Assembly: GCF_012641265.1 (NCBI RefSeq)
Contig: NZ_JABAHZ010000009.1
Span: 1 to 64,000 of the forward strand
Direction: 5' to 3'
Length of the DNA stretch: 64,000 nt
DNA from: Chitinophaga eiseniae
GTDB taxonomy: Bacteria > Bacteroidota > Bacteroidia > Chitinophagales > Chitinophagaceae
Made by a program: the position numbers and the translations under genes. The notes below the pieces were generated by a model. The model was not told where the DNA came from. It saw only the letters and a program-made list of their open reading frames with translations, and did no database searches. Positions 9,287 to 17,030 of this stretch are shown one piece after another; position 1 is the first letter of the stretch; each line of letters begins with the position of its first letter.

Positions 9287-10021
9287 ATGTTAGGTATGGA
9301 AGGACTGGGCAGTCTCGCTGCCCTCGATGAATACAACAATGCCGGTGCGCTGTTCGGGCTGGATGGCGCGGAAGGTGAAGCGCTGTTGGGCGCACTGCGC
9401 CGGATGAACCCTATACAACGCCAGCGCACCGTCAACAAGCTGGCCAGCCCTGGGCCACGCTCCAAAGGCTCCCGTGCCGAAATGGAGAAGCATTTCAATG
9501 AGCTGCCGGACTATATTCAGAATGGCCTGAAAGATGGCACCCTGCGCCTTGCAGATACAATGATCTATTCTATTAAGCCGGTTACTTCCCGCACGATAAA
9601 AATGTGGGAGACGCAGGACGACCGTGAAGTAGGGCTGCGCAATATCTCTAATGCAAAGCTGCCCAAAAATCAGGCACTCCTTGTAAGTGGCATCATGCTG
9701 CTGGCGGGTACTGCGGCAGATGCGACAAAAGACAAAGTGGTCGCTACGGATTTCAAAGCGCTGGAGAATTTTCCTGCTATCGTCAACGGTGAGTTTAACC
9801 TGAAGGCCAATAAAAAACAGTTGATACCGGAAACCTCCATTGCCATTTTCAAGACGCAGAACTTCCACTATGTCCCGATAGGCTACTACAAGTTGTCCAA
9901 TCCGCGCCTTGTAACCGATGATATCCTGATCGAACTGACCGTGGAACTCGGAAGCCAGGAAGGGATACCGGCGAACACCTATATCTACTGCGCATTACAC
10001 GGTACGATCACCACACCGTAA
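9287..10021 (+). CDS. Candidate major capsid protein (beta-rich)
   Basis: The protein has 244 residues. The first 60 residues are helical and Gly/Leu-rich. From about residue 90 it alternates strands and loops: REVGLRNISNAKLPKNQALLV, an insert with helix FKALENF, then NGEFNLKANKKQLIPE and GYYKLSNPRLV, and a last strand pair ending in YIYCALHG. This strand-turn rhythm is what I expect for a jelly-roll capsid protein of a tailless virus, such as those of FLiP or PM2, but I recognise no diagnostic signature. Support comes mainly from its place among membrane proteins, lysins and other beta-rich genes. It could instead be another structural protein. Confidence 0.45.
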   Translation: MLGMEGLGSLAALDEYNNAGALFGLDGAEGEALLGALRRMNPIQRQRTVNKLASPGPRSKGSRAEMEKHFNELPDYIQNGLKDGTLRLADTMIYSIKPVTSRTIKMWETQDDREVGLRNISNAKLPKNQALLVSGIMLLAGTAADATKDKVVATDFKALENFPAIVNGEFNLKANKKQLIPETSIAIFKTQNFHYVPIGYYKLSNPRLVTDDILIELTVELGSQEGIPANTYIYCALHGTITTP

Positions 10022-10025
10022 TGCA

Positions 10026-10583
10026 ATGCGCTGGCAGGTAGCCCTTGCAGGTTGCGCACTGCTCACACCTGCACTGATCTTACTATACCATACCTCCTAT
10101 GCCGCCAGCAAAAGGCCGCCGGTAGCGATACCACCAGCCAGTAAAGGAACTCGTAACCTTAAAGCCTTCCTGCTCACGATACAATATGCAGAAGGCACCT
10201 ATGGCGCAAACGCCTACAGAACCCTTTACGGCGGCGGCCTTTTTTATTCCTACGCAACGCATCCGGCAACGGCTATACGTAGAAATGGCATTACCAGCAC
10301 GGCAGCAGGTGCTTATCAATTTCTGTATAGCACCTGGACAGCACTGCAACAGGCATTAAGGCTGCCGGACTTTTCACCGGCTTCGCAGGACAGGGCGGCG
10401 GTGGAACTCATACGGAGAAAGGGCGCATTGGAGGATGTACTGGCAGGACGCATAGCAGCAGCCATCTATAAATGCCGCAAGGTATGGGCTTCATTTCCCG
10501 GCGCGGGTTACGGACAGGGTGAAAGGCAGCTGTCATCTTTATTAAACGCTTATCAACGCTTTGGCGGAACGATTACAAACTGA
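10026..10583 (+). CDS. Lambda-R-type endolysin (GH104 lytic transglycosylase) with N-terminal membrane anchor
   Basis: The protein has 185 residues. A hydrophobic helix at residues 5-24 is followed by a domain closely like bacteriophage lambda endolysin R: AEGTYG with the catalytic Glu56, YGGGLF, then STAAGAYQFL, LPDFSPASQD and WASFPGAGYGQGE. Lambda R cleaves the glycan strands of peptidoglycan without hydrolysis. Unlike lambda R, this enzyme carries a membrane or signal-anchor helix, so it could be a virion-associated or SAR-type lysin rather than a soluble holin-dependent one. It starts 4 bp after the candidate capsid gene. Confidence 0.88.
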   Translation: MRWQVALAGCALLTPALILLYHTSYAASKRPPVAIPPASKGTRNLKAFLLTIQYAEGTYGANAYRTLYGGGLFYSYATHPATAIRRNGITSTAAGAYQFLYSTWTALQQALRLPDFSPASQDRAAVELIRRKGALEDVLAGRIAAAIYKCRKVWASFPGAGYGQGERQLSSLLNAYQRFGGTITN

Positions 10584-10587
10584 GTAT

Positions 10588-10962
10588 ATGAGCATCGTAA
10601 AAAAACGCTTTGACGTGCAGGTGACTACTGAGGGGCAGCTGATCACCCAAACCTTTGAACTGGACAAGAACATTACCACCATAAAGGGTATCCTGCTTAC
10701 TTCCAATGCAGATGACCTGCTGTACTATCGCGGCTCACAACGCATCGAGATCAACAAGTACGAAGTAGTGCCGGACAACTATGAAAGTAAGTTGCTGATG
10801 AGCGGTATTAATCTTTCTCCTAATCAGCGCTGGTATGAGGTAGGTGATTTGCCTGCCGGTAACGGGCAGGTGAAGATCACCTTTACAGACAGGATAGACA
10901 CCCGTTTCACATTTGATACGTACCGCGTATCGCTGTACCTCAACTGCGTTCAACAAGATTAG
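10588..10962 (+). CDS. Small beta-rich structural protein, jelly-roll candidate
   Basis: The protein has 124 residues from the ATG at 10588, which avoids overlap with the endolysin gene; an in-frame upstream start at 10561 would overlap it. Nearly the whole sequence is predicted strand and turn (TTEGQLITQTFELDK, ITTIKGILLTS, VKITFTD, RVSLYLNC), with no catalytic motif or membrane segment. The strand count fits a single jelly roll. With the next two genes it forms a trio of small beta-rich proteins that could be capsid, vertex or penton components. Confidence 0.5.
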   Translation: MSIVKKRFDVQVTTEGQLITQTFELDKNITTIKGILLTSNADDLLYYRGSQRIEINKYEVVPDNYESKLLMSGINLSPNQRWYEVGDLPAGNGQVKITFTDRIDTRFTFDTYRVSLYLNCVQQD

Positions 10963-10964
10963 CC

Positions 10965-11483
10965 ATGTCCCGTAAACTACTAAGTACCGTTTTATGCAGT
11001 AATGTACTGGTGCAAAAGCGCGGCGAGCGTGTTGCTTTCCAGATTTTACTCCCGCGTGATGTGGTACGTATCACGGGCATCGAAACAGGTGTACGTAGTC
11101 GCTATTGCAGGCCGGTGGTGGCCTACCGCCGGGAAGATACGGCGGGGCTGCTCACCCTTCAGGCTTCCGGTACACTCGGTCATTGTTACAGCAGTTACGT
11201 GAAAGTAGACCAGAACTACCAGTTACAGCAAGACCTGGGCTACCAAAAATACATCGCCGGTTTTCGTTATGGCAATGACCTGCTGGCCAATACCGTTGCA
11301 ATGGGCGCACACCGGGAGCCGGACACACTGGATATTGTCGCCCCGCGCGTTCTGCTCGGCACTTATACCGACCAGTGGGGAGATTCGATGTGGCGCGATA
11401 TGGCTTACCGCTTATCCATTTACTTATGGGTTACCATCAATGACGAGTACAACGAAACATCAGCATTATGCACGGAGCAATAG
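10965..11483 (+). CDS. Beta-rich structural protein of the phage-like block
   Basis: The protein has 172 residues and starts 2 bp after the previous stop. It is strand-rich with scattered Cys and Tyr residues (VLCSNVLVQK, RVAFQILLPRDVV, YRLSIYLWVTI) and no membrane segment. I recognise no family. Tight spacing with its neighbours implies similar expression levels, as for components of one particle. Confidence 0.5.
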   Translation: MSRKLLSTVLCSNVLVQKRGERVAFQILLPRDVVRITGIETGVRSRYCRPVVAYRREDTAGLLTLQASGTLGHCYSSYVKVDQNYQLQQDLGYQKYIAGFRYGNDLLANTVAMGAHREPDTLDIVAPRVLLGTYTDQWGDSMWRDMAYRLSIYLWVTINDEYNETSALCTEQ

Positions 11484-11485
11484 TA

Positions 11486-11779
11486 ATGGATTATATCAAA
11501 AGCCGGATGGCGGAACTTGGCCATGCGCAGTACAGCCTGCGGTTACGGCATTTTGTTATACCGCCGTCAGGGCAAGGGTATGACTATGTACCGGGGCAGC
11601 TGATGGTGCTGGTAGAGCCGGTGGAGCTGGTCAGCATTGTCAGTGATGCGGGCTTCTTTGACCTGTCGGCAGCCAAATCCAATGAGTTGCAGTACGAGCA
11701 TACCGGGATGGTCACCATTAGTAATTACGCCGGTAACCAAACGGCACATGTGCGCTTTGTGCAGGCCATTCCCAAATAA
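11486..11779 (+). CDS. Small beta-rich structural protein
   Basis: The protein has 97 residues from the ATG at 11486, just after the previous stop; an alternative start at 11468 would overlap by 16 bp. The sequence alternates hydrophobic strands and polar turns (YSLRLRHFVIPPSGQG, LMVLVEPVELVSIV, GMVTISNYAG), consistent with a small beta barrel. No family is recognised. It completes the trio of small beta-rich proteins. Confidence 0.5.
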   Translation: MDYIKSRMAELGHAQYSLRLRHFVIPPSGQGYDYVPGQLMVLVEPVELVSIVSDAGFFDLSAAKSNELQYEHTGMVTISNYAGNQTAHVRFVQAIPK

Positions 11780-11788
11780 AAGACCGTT

Positions 11789-12598
11789 ATGCCAATTGTA
11801 GAAGAAAAATACGACCAGAGCAGGATCGATAGCTTGCGCCGCAGTTTACAGCGTGAAGCGGATAAGGGTAAGCCGCGTGACTATGAAATTATCGTGGATG
11901 GGTTTAAGGTAGTGCCGCGTACCAATGTGCTGGATGAATTTGACGACTATGAACAGGAAATAAGAGATACCACCCGCAATGTTTCTTTCCTGCTGTACGA
12001 TGGCCCTGCTACCAACCGTAATACCCGGTACTCTTTTTCCATGCAGCAGGGCAAGGCGCATCAACCGGAGCAGGCGGCCACCCTCGGAGAGATCGACCAG
12101 ATCGTTGCGCAGAAGCTCACAGAGCGGGAACGGGACTATGAGCTTGCCCGCCTGCGGGAGCAGTTGCAGCAATCGCAAGGACAGCTACAGGAATCCGAAG
12201 AATACGCAGAGCAGCTACAGGAACGCATTACACAGCTGGAAGCGGAGCAGAAAGGAAAGATGCTGAAGCTGGGCGACCTCGGTGCATCTGTACTGATGGG
12301 GATATTGCGCAACAACGCAAAGAACCTACCCGGCGGTGAAGCGCTGGCGGGTCTGCTGGGTGCTTCGGATGCGACTGCCGGCACCGAACCGCCCACACAG
12401 GAAGGCGCGGCCAGCTATAGCAGGACAGAGACGATCGATGAACAGACACGAGGCCGCATCGCATTGCTGCAACAGATGCAGGAGCGACTGGATGAACCGC
12501 AGCTGATCGGCGTACTGACTGTAGTAGAACATCTATGTGAGCATCCGCAACATATCGCTACGGTCGTTGAATTATTACAAACCAAACAAGCAGCGTAA
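11789..12598 (+). CDS. Coiled-coil protein of the phage-like block
   Basis: The protein has 269 residues. Residues about 105-160 form a clear coiled coil rich in Glu, Gln, Leu and Arg (YELARLREQLQQSQGQL). Before it is an acidic region with many Asp and Arg, and after it a glycine/alanine-rich linker and a C-terminal helical domain (LIGVLTVVEHLCEHPQHIATVVELL). It may act as a scaffold or oligomerising component. The stop codon overlaps the next start by one base (TAATG), so the two are translationally coupled. Confidence 0.55.
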   Translation: MPIVEEKYDQSRIDSLRRSLQREADKGKPRDYEIIVDGFKVVPRTNVLDEFDDYEQEIRDTTRNVSFLLYDGPATNRNTRYSFSMQQGKAHQPEQAATLGEIDQIVAQKLTERERDYELARLREQLQQSQGQLQESEEYAEQLQERITQLEAEQKGKMLKLGDLGASVLMGILRNNAKNLPGGEALAGLLGASDATAGTEPPTQEGAASYSRTETIDEQTRGRIALLQQMQERLDEPQLIGVLTVVEHLCEHPQHIATVVELLQTKQAA

Positions 12599-12780
12599 TG
12601 AGTAAACACAATTTTACGGTCACCATCGAGGCCAAAACCGCCGCAGATGCAGAACAGAAGATCAAAGCGCTTACTGCCCTTGCCGGTAAGCTGTCCGTAA
12701 GGGAACTATCCAAACTCGCCCATATCGTGCAGCATGACCCCGTAAAGACCGCCCAAGCCAAAATTTACCTTAACGTATAA
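12598..12780 (+). CDS. Small alpha-helical protein
   Basis: The protein has 60 residues. It begins with a short strand (FTVTIEAKT) followed by two or three amphipathic helices (ADAEQKIKALTALAGK, SVRELSKLAHIV). The overlap with the coiled-coil gene suggests the two products act together. No family is recognised. Confidence 0.5.
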   Translation: MSKHNFTVTIEAKTAADAEQKIKALTALAGKLSVRELSKLAHIVQHDPVKTAQAKIYLNV

Positions 12781-12782
12781 CC

Positions 12783-13490
12783 GTGTACCAGCAGTATCCT
12801 ACATATAACTGTAACGAATACACGCAGCCGCAGGGGATGACCTTGAAGGAGAAGCTGGTATTGGGCGTTGCCGGGGTCGTGGTGCTGGGCGGCGCGGTGA
12901 TCCTTGTGCGCCGGATGATCAGAAAGCAGCAGGCCGATGCCACCGAAAGGCTTACTTACCTGGACGGTAGTGCAGCCACCTATGCCAAGCAGATAAAGAT
13001 GGCATTTGCCAATGATGGCTGGTGGGGTACGAACATGGCAGCACTGCGTGAAACCATCGTCCGTATCCCTTCCAAACAGGTGCTACGGCAGACGATGACC
13101 GCCTATCAGAAGTTGTACAATCGTTCGATGCTGCGTGATATGGAAAGCGAACTGCAATCCAGCGAGTACAGTGAGATGCTTTCCATCATTTCCGCTAAAC
13201 CGGATCAGTATAACGCAAACGCATCTACGCAGGTCACATTGGCACAGCTGCAGGGATGGGCAGGCAGGCTGAAGGCAGCTTTCGATAAAACCTATGGCCC
13301 GATACCCGGAACGGACGAAGCAGCGATCAAGGCGGTTTTTAGCGAGATACCCACGCAAACTGTATTTGCACAGACCGGCATTATCTACAAGCAGATGTAT
13401 GGCCGCGATTTGATCACAGACCTGAAGGGCGAACTCGAATTTTGGGAATACGGGCCGTATATGCAGATCATACAGGGTAAACCACGCTAA
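12783..13490 (+). CDS. Membrane-anchored protein with two annexin-like repeats
   Basis: The protein has 235 residues from a GTG start at 12783. A transmembrane helix spans about 25-43. Two tandem repeats follow at about 68-138 and 160-231. The second shows the annexin repeat pattern clearly: GTDE at 176-179, then AAIKAVF, a Gln/Thr-rich helix, and YKQMYGRDLITDLKGEL. The first has GTN in place of GTDE with the same YQKLYNR..LRDMESEL ending. Annexins bind anionic membranes through calcium held by the GxGT-loop. Here only the second repeat keeps GTDE, and the acidic residue about 38-40 positions later appears as Glu217. A membrane-binding or structural role is inferred. Confidence 0.65.
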   Translation: MYQQYPTYNCNEYTQPQGMTLKEKLVLGVAGVVVLGGAVILVRRMIRKQQADATERLTYLDGSAATYAKQIKMAFANDGWWGTNMAALRETIVRIPSKQVLRQTMTAYQKLYNRSMLRDMESELQSSEYSEMLSIISAKPDQYNANASTQVTLAQLQGWAGRLKAAFDKTYGPIPGTDEAAIKAVFSEIPTQTVFAQTGIIYKQMYGRDLITDLKGELEFWEYGPYMQIIQGKPR

Positions 13491-13523
13491 GGAGCTACCG
13501 TAGCGGTTTTAAAAACAAATGCA

Positions 13524-14579
13524 ATGGCAAAAGCAAAGAAAAAAGCAGCAGGCAAAAAAATAGCCAAGCCACAAGCACCGCGCGGAGCGCGACCTACGGG
13601 ATCGGGTGCCGGAAAGATTGTGATCACCACATTGGCAGTAGGTGCTGTTGGAATACTTGGTTATCTCGGTTGGCGCTATATCAAAGCAAGGCAGGCAAAG
13701 AAGAACGGTAATCTCGATGAAGCACTCCTCAAGGCACAGCCGGGAGGCTACCAGCAGCCAGACAGCGCACTGCCTACAGTGAATACCAATATGGAAACAC
13801 TGCCATCCCTGCCCGGTGGATTCCCCATACCGGATAGTACGATCAAGCCGCCACCTGTATTTACACCGAAAGGCAGCCGGACACGTACCGCAACGGGCAG
13901 TGACTTTCCCCTGAAGCGCGGTAGCAAGGGGGATAATGTGCGCAGCTTGCAGGAAGCACTTATCCGCAAGTATGGCAGCAAAATACTGCCGCGCTATGGT
14001 GCCGATGGTTCTTTCGGCGCGGAAATGGCCACAGCGCTTAAAAAGCTGAAAATGCCTGCAACGATCAGCGAGACATTTTTTAATGTACTCACGCAAGGTA
14101 GCAGCAGCGGCGCATCTGGCGGTACTGATCTTTCCGCACTGCCTGCAAAACTCTATAGTGCGGTATTACGCAGGGATTTTAGCACCGTGCTTTCTCTACT
14201 GGCTAATATCAACAGCAGCACAGATTACAGCACCGTCAGCGACGGCTTCAAACAATATCGTATCAACGGTGTGCGCCAAACATTGGTCAATGGCCTGCTA
14301 AATGTTTTTTCTTCCGAATCGCAGAAGCAACAACTCCGACTGGCGTTTGCAAAGATGGGGCTTACTTACGATGGCAGCAGGTGGAGCATTTCGGGGCTGG
14401 ACGGGATACCGATCATAACGGTAGTTCCGGCAAAAATATGGATTACGCCCACCACCGCAGTTCATGTGCCTGCCCGTATGGTACTCGGCCAAGAGGTAGC
14501 CCGCAAGCTGCAATACGTCATGTTCTCCAACGGCGGCAGGCACTTTTTAGTACATCAGAATTGTATCAGACACCTTTAA
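13524..14579 (+). CDS. Membrane-anchored peptidoglycan-binding protein with degenerate annexin-like region
   Basis: The protein has 351 residues. A lysine-rich start leads to a transmembrane helix (residues 31-50) and a proline-rich linker. Residues 128-185 match the PG_binding_1 domain (FPLKRGSKGDNVRSLQEAL, YGADGSFGAEM). Residues about 205-275 have the helical rhythm of an annexin repeat (LYSAVLRRDFSTVLSLL) without the GTDE loop. The last 60 residues are beta-rich. The protein could link a membrane to the cell wall during entry or exit. It follows the annexin-like gene by 33 bp. Confidence 0.65.
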   Translation: MAKAKKKAAGKKIAKPQAPRGARPTGSGAGKIVITTLAVGAVGILGYLGWRYIKARQAKKNGNLDEALLKAQPGGYQQPDSALPTVNTNMETLPSLPGGFPIPDSTIKPPPVFTPKGSRTRTATGSDFPLKRGSKGDNVRSLQEALIRKYGSKILPRYGADGSFGAEMATALKKLKMPATISETFFNVLTQGSSSGASGGTDLSALPAKLYSAVLRRDFSTVLSLLANINSSTDYSTVSDGFKQYRINGVRQTLVNGLLNVFSSESQKQQLRLAFAKMGLTYDGSRWSISGLDGIPIITVVPAKIWITPTTAVHVPARMVLGQEVARKLQYVMFSNGGRHFLVHQNCIRHL

Positions 14580-14589
14580 CTGTTTTATT

Positions 14590-15054
14590 ATGAATATCCG
14601 AAAAACACATTGCAATTGCCGTGTAAAACAGCGCCACAGCGCCTTTAAGGCCACAGGGAAACAAACCTTTCCCAATTCAATCATCAGCTATATCGTGGTG
14701 CATACCACCGGCACCAAACCGGGAATGCTATTAACAGACGTGGATGCGTTGCCCTATCACTACCTGGTCACAAAAGGCGGCAGGCTCATTAGCCTCAAAC
14801 CCGTACAGGCAAAGGACGGTACGATAGAAATAGCGTTGGTTGGCGGTATGGATAAAGCGGGTAACCGCGTGGACAGCCGTAGTGAGCTGCAAAATGAAAC
14901 GCTGTTTAGTACGCTCATCTTACTTTCAGAGCGCTATCCACAGGCGAAGATCGTGGGAGCCGATAAAGTGTACGTCTATCCTTATGCCAATCCCGGCTTC
15001 GACCTTAGTCAGTGGATCGCCAGCTATATACCTGCTGTCCTGAATGCGGCATAG
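14590..15054 (+). CDS. N-acetylmuramoyl-L-alanine amidase-fold protein with missing zinc ligands
   Basis: The protein has 154 residues and aligns by eye with T7 lysozyme over its length: VVHTT with His38, PYHYLV with Tyr56, LVGGMDKAGN, and PGFDLSQW near the end. T7 lysozyme binds zinc through three residues. Only the first (His38) is kept here. The position of the second His reads Ala124 (VGADK) and the Cys position reads Asn134 (ANPGFD). The protein is therefore probably not an active amidase and may only bind peptidoglycan or another partner. Confidence 0.7.
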   Translation: MNIRKTHCNCRVKQRHSAFKATGKQTFPNSIISYIVVHTTGTKPGMLLTDVDALPYHYLVTKGGRLISLKPVQAKDGTIEIALVGGMDKAGNRVDSRSELQNETLFSTLILLSERYPQAKIVGADKVYVYPYANPGFDLSQWIASYIPAVLNAA

Positions 15055-15127
15055 CGCCACATAATCTCAAACAAATTATTATTCACAAAAATACTCCCTT
15101 CCCATTGGGGAGGTCATCGGAGGCTTT

Positions 15128-15769
15128 ATGTTAGAACTATTAAAACAATGCCTTTCACGTAAAGGCTACCGATTTTTTTCGCGCCCGCACGAGCTGAACA
15201 TCATAGGTGTCCGTGCATCTTCCAATATACCGGACGCATTTGACGATACGCTTTGCGTCTTCTACCACGATGGCACCAGCTGGCAGTTTCATAGTTACCC
15301 GGCTACCACCGATCCGGGTATGCACTACCTCCGTCAACCGATCAACGGTGCCGGTACTGCTATCCTGAAAGCCGGGCAGTATGAAAACTGTTATGGTGTT
15401 GGACTGCACAGGGGATTATATACTGCACTTGTTCAGATTCGGCCGGTAAAGGTGATTCGTGATTTTAATAAAGATGGTGTGCTGGACTTCCGTTCCGGCA
15501 GGGAAGAAACCGGCATGTTCGGCATCAATATTCACCGCGCGGAACAGTTGGGCATTACCAAGCGTGTTGCAGGTTATAGCGCGGGATGCCAGGTCTTTGC
15601 CAACGCCTCCGACTTTAATGCGTTCATGACGCTGTGCCAGCAGCACCGGGCTATTTACGGCAACAAGTTCACCTATACACTGATAGAACAGGCAGACTTA
15701 CCGGCAGCGGGCGCAATGGCAGCCCGCGCCGGTGGCCCTGCCGCCGCGTTGCAACACCCTTTGCCGTAA
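15128..15769 (+). CDS. L,D-peptidase/transpeptidase-like protein with possible -1 frameshift extension
   Basis: The protein has 213 residues. His136 (GINIHRA) and Cys154 (YSAGCQVF) form the His/SxGC pair of the YkuD L,D-transpeptidase superfamily. Proteins with this layout occur next to lysis genes in phages of Bacteroidota and are thought to act on peptidoglycan stem peptides. The start is the ATG at 15128, preceded by a GGAGG-like sequence. Near its end is a CCCTTTG heptamer just before the stop, and a -1 shift would add about 30 residues including a transmembrane helix. Confidence 0.65.
   Translation: MLELLKQCLSRKGYRFFSRPHELNIIGVRASSNIPDAFDDTLCVFYHDGTSWQFHSYPATTDPGMHYLRQPINGAGTAILKAGQYENCYGVGLHRGLYTALVQIRPVKVIRDFNKDGVLDFRSGREETGMFGINIHRAEQLGITKRVAGYSAGCQVFANASDFNAFMTLCQQHRAIYGNKFTYTLIEQADLPAAGAMAARAGGPAAALQHPLP
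15757..15763 (+). promoter_or_regulatory. Canonical -1 ribosomal frameshift heptamer (CCCTTTG)
   Basis: The bases read C CCT TTG in the frame of the L,D-peptidase-like gene, an exact X XXY YYZ slippery site, one codon before the TAA at 15767-15769. Shifting back one base continues the reading frame as PFAVTP and onwards. A downstream stimulating hairpin is not obvious to me. The heptamer could also be chance. Confidence 0.5.
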
Positions 15770-15855
15770 CGCCGCTGCTACTCATTACCGGGACGACACT
15801 GGCGGCATCCGCATTGATACTCTATTTGCGCTTATCCAAAACATCTTCTTTATGA
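15764..15855 (+). CDS. Possible -1 frameshift extension encoding a transmembrane anchor
   Basis: In the -1 frame the sequence after the slippery site encodes about 30 residues with one hydrophobic helix (LLLITGTTLAASALILYL) and a short basic end, stopping at TGA 15853-15855. That stop overlaps the ATG of the next gene by 4 bp (ATGA), the arrangement seen between coupled real genes in this operon. No ATG, GTG or TTG at a plausible site starts this frame on its own, which favours frameshifting or a recent frameshift mutation. Confidence 0.5.
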
Positions 15856-16076
15856 AACAATTTTTATCAGCATTGATGCAGGATAAAAACGGGCAGTATT
15901 CGTTGCGTGAACTGGCTGTCTGCATCCTGCTTATTGCACTGCTTGTGGCCTGGATTGCACAGCAGTTTTATAATAAAGCTATTCCCGAATCCATGTTTTT
16001 CACACTGGCCAGCCTTGTAGCTGCCGGGTGCTTCGGTTACAGCATGGAACGACGGCAGGTTACCGAAAACAATTGA
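15852..16076 (+). CDS. Small two-helix membrane protein, holin-like
   Basis: The protein has 74 residues from the ATG at 15852. It has two hydrophobic helices, about 17-37 (LAVCILLIALLVAWIAQQF) and 45-62, with a short polar tail. Size and topology fit a small phage holin, which would time release of lysis enzymes, and it sits between peptidoglycan-active genes and a spanin-like gene. The holin call is an inference from topology and context. Confidence 0.5.
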   Translation: MKQFLSALMQDKNGQYSLRELAVCILLIALLVAWIAQQFYNKAIPESMFFTLASLVAAGCFGYSMERRQVTENN

Positions 16077-16101
16077 TCACTACTTAACCACATCCACACA
16101 G

Positions 16102-16791
16102 ATGCAAGCAATAAAGAACCTCACTCAAAAACCGTTTGTTATGAAACTTGTCACCACCATGCGCGTCTTGTTCTTTATCCTCGGCGTTGTTACTACGATC
16201 AGCACCAGCCAACTGTTTAAGAGCTGCCGCGATCCCGAACCAACGCCGGTAGCTGTACCGCCATCAGCGGAACAGGTGCAGCAGCAAAAAGTGCTGGCAG
16301 CCTATGATCAGCGCATTGCGGCACTGACGGTACAAAACACAGGGTTGCAACAGCAGGTAACAGATAACAGGGCTGCACTGAACCGTACCAAACGTAAAGC
16401 GGCAACACTGGAAGCGCAGTTGCAGCAGCAGGTAGCAGACATACCAGCTATAACGGATACAGTCACACTACTGACCAACTGCGATAGTATCGTACAAACA
16501 GCGGTGGCCTTTGCCGCATCTGCTGTACAAAGTGACAGCCTGTACCAACAGCTTACCGGTACGCTGGAACAACAGGTGCAGAACAGGGACAGCACTATTG
16601 CTGTACAGCAGGAGCAACACAACTACCTGCAACTAAATTATGATCGCAACCTTGCCCAGCAGCAACTACTGTTATCTGAAAATCTGCAACTGCATAAGGA
16701 CATAAGGCGGCACCGGGTAAAGAACCGGCTGTTATCTGCGGGGCTGCTGCTGCTCAGTGGCACCGCCACCTATATGGCATTGCATCATTAG
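16102..16791 (+). CDS. Coiled-coil protein with membrane helices at both ends, spanin-like
   Basis: The protein has 229 residues; the ATG at 16141 is an alternative start. An N-terminal membrane helix (about 18-38) is followed by a long Gln- and Ala-rich coiled coil (about 60-205) with a few Thr/Ser interruptions, and a second hydrophobic helix near the C-terminus (LLSAGLLLLSGTATYMAL). Spanins connect the inner and outer membranes during lysis of Gram-negative hosts and contain similar periplasmic coiled coils. Two membrane ends make it unlike classical Rz, so a structural role is also possible. Confidence 0.45.
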   Translation: MQAIKNLTQKPFVMKLVTTMRVLFFILGVVTTISTSQLFKSCRDPEPTPVAVPPSAEQVQQQKVLAAYDQRIAALTVQNTGLQQQVTDNRAALNRTKRKAATLEAQLQQQVADIPAITDTVTLLTNCDSIVQTAVAFAASAVQSDSLYQQLTGTLEQQVQNRDSTIAVQQEQHNYLQLNYDRNLAQQQLLLSENLQLHKDIRRHRVKNRLLSAGLLLLSGTATYMALHH

Positions 16792-16805
16792 CTATTGCGA
16801 TCAAT

Positions 16806-17030
16806 ATGCAAAAAACAGACAAGGTGGTCATATCGGCCACTACACTTATTACCTCGCTGCTGTGCTACTCCTATGCAAAAGATAAGGGTAAAGACGCGGC
16901 TCCTTTTGTGATGGTGGGCGCATTTATCGGCAGCCTTATCGGAGAGGCGCTGGTGGAGCAGATGGGCAGCGGGCAAACCTATAAACAACTATCAGAAAAT
17001 GGGTATAACAGGAATCCGGGTACTGGATGA
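16806..17030 (+). CDS. Small membrane protein
   Basis: The protein has 74 residues with two hydrophobic segments (VVISATTLITSLLCYSYA at about 7-24, and a glycine-containing stretch PFVMVGAFIGSLIGEAL at about 33-50). The 3' end overlaps the next gene by 32 bp in another frame. No family is recognised. It adds to the many short membrane proteins in this block. Confidence 0.55.
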   Translation: MQKTDKVVISATTLITSLLCYSYAKDKGKDAAPFVMVGAFIGSLIGEALVEQMGSGQTYKQLSENGYNRNPGTG

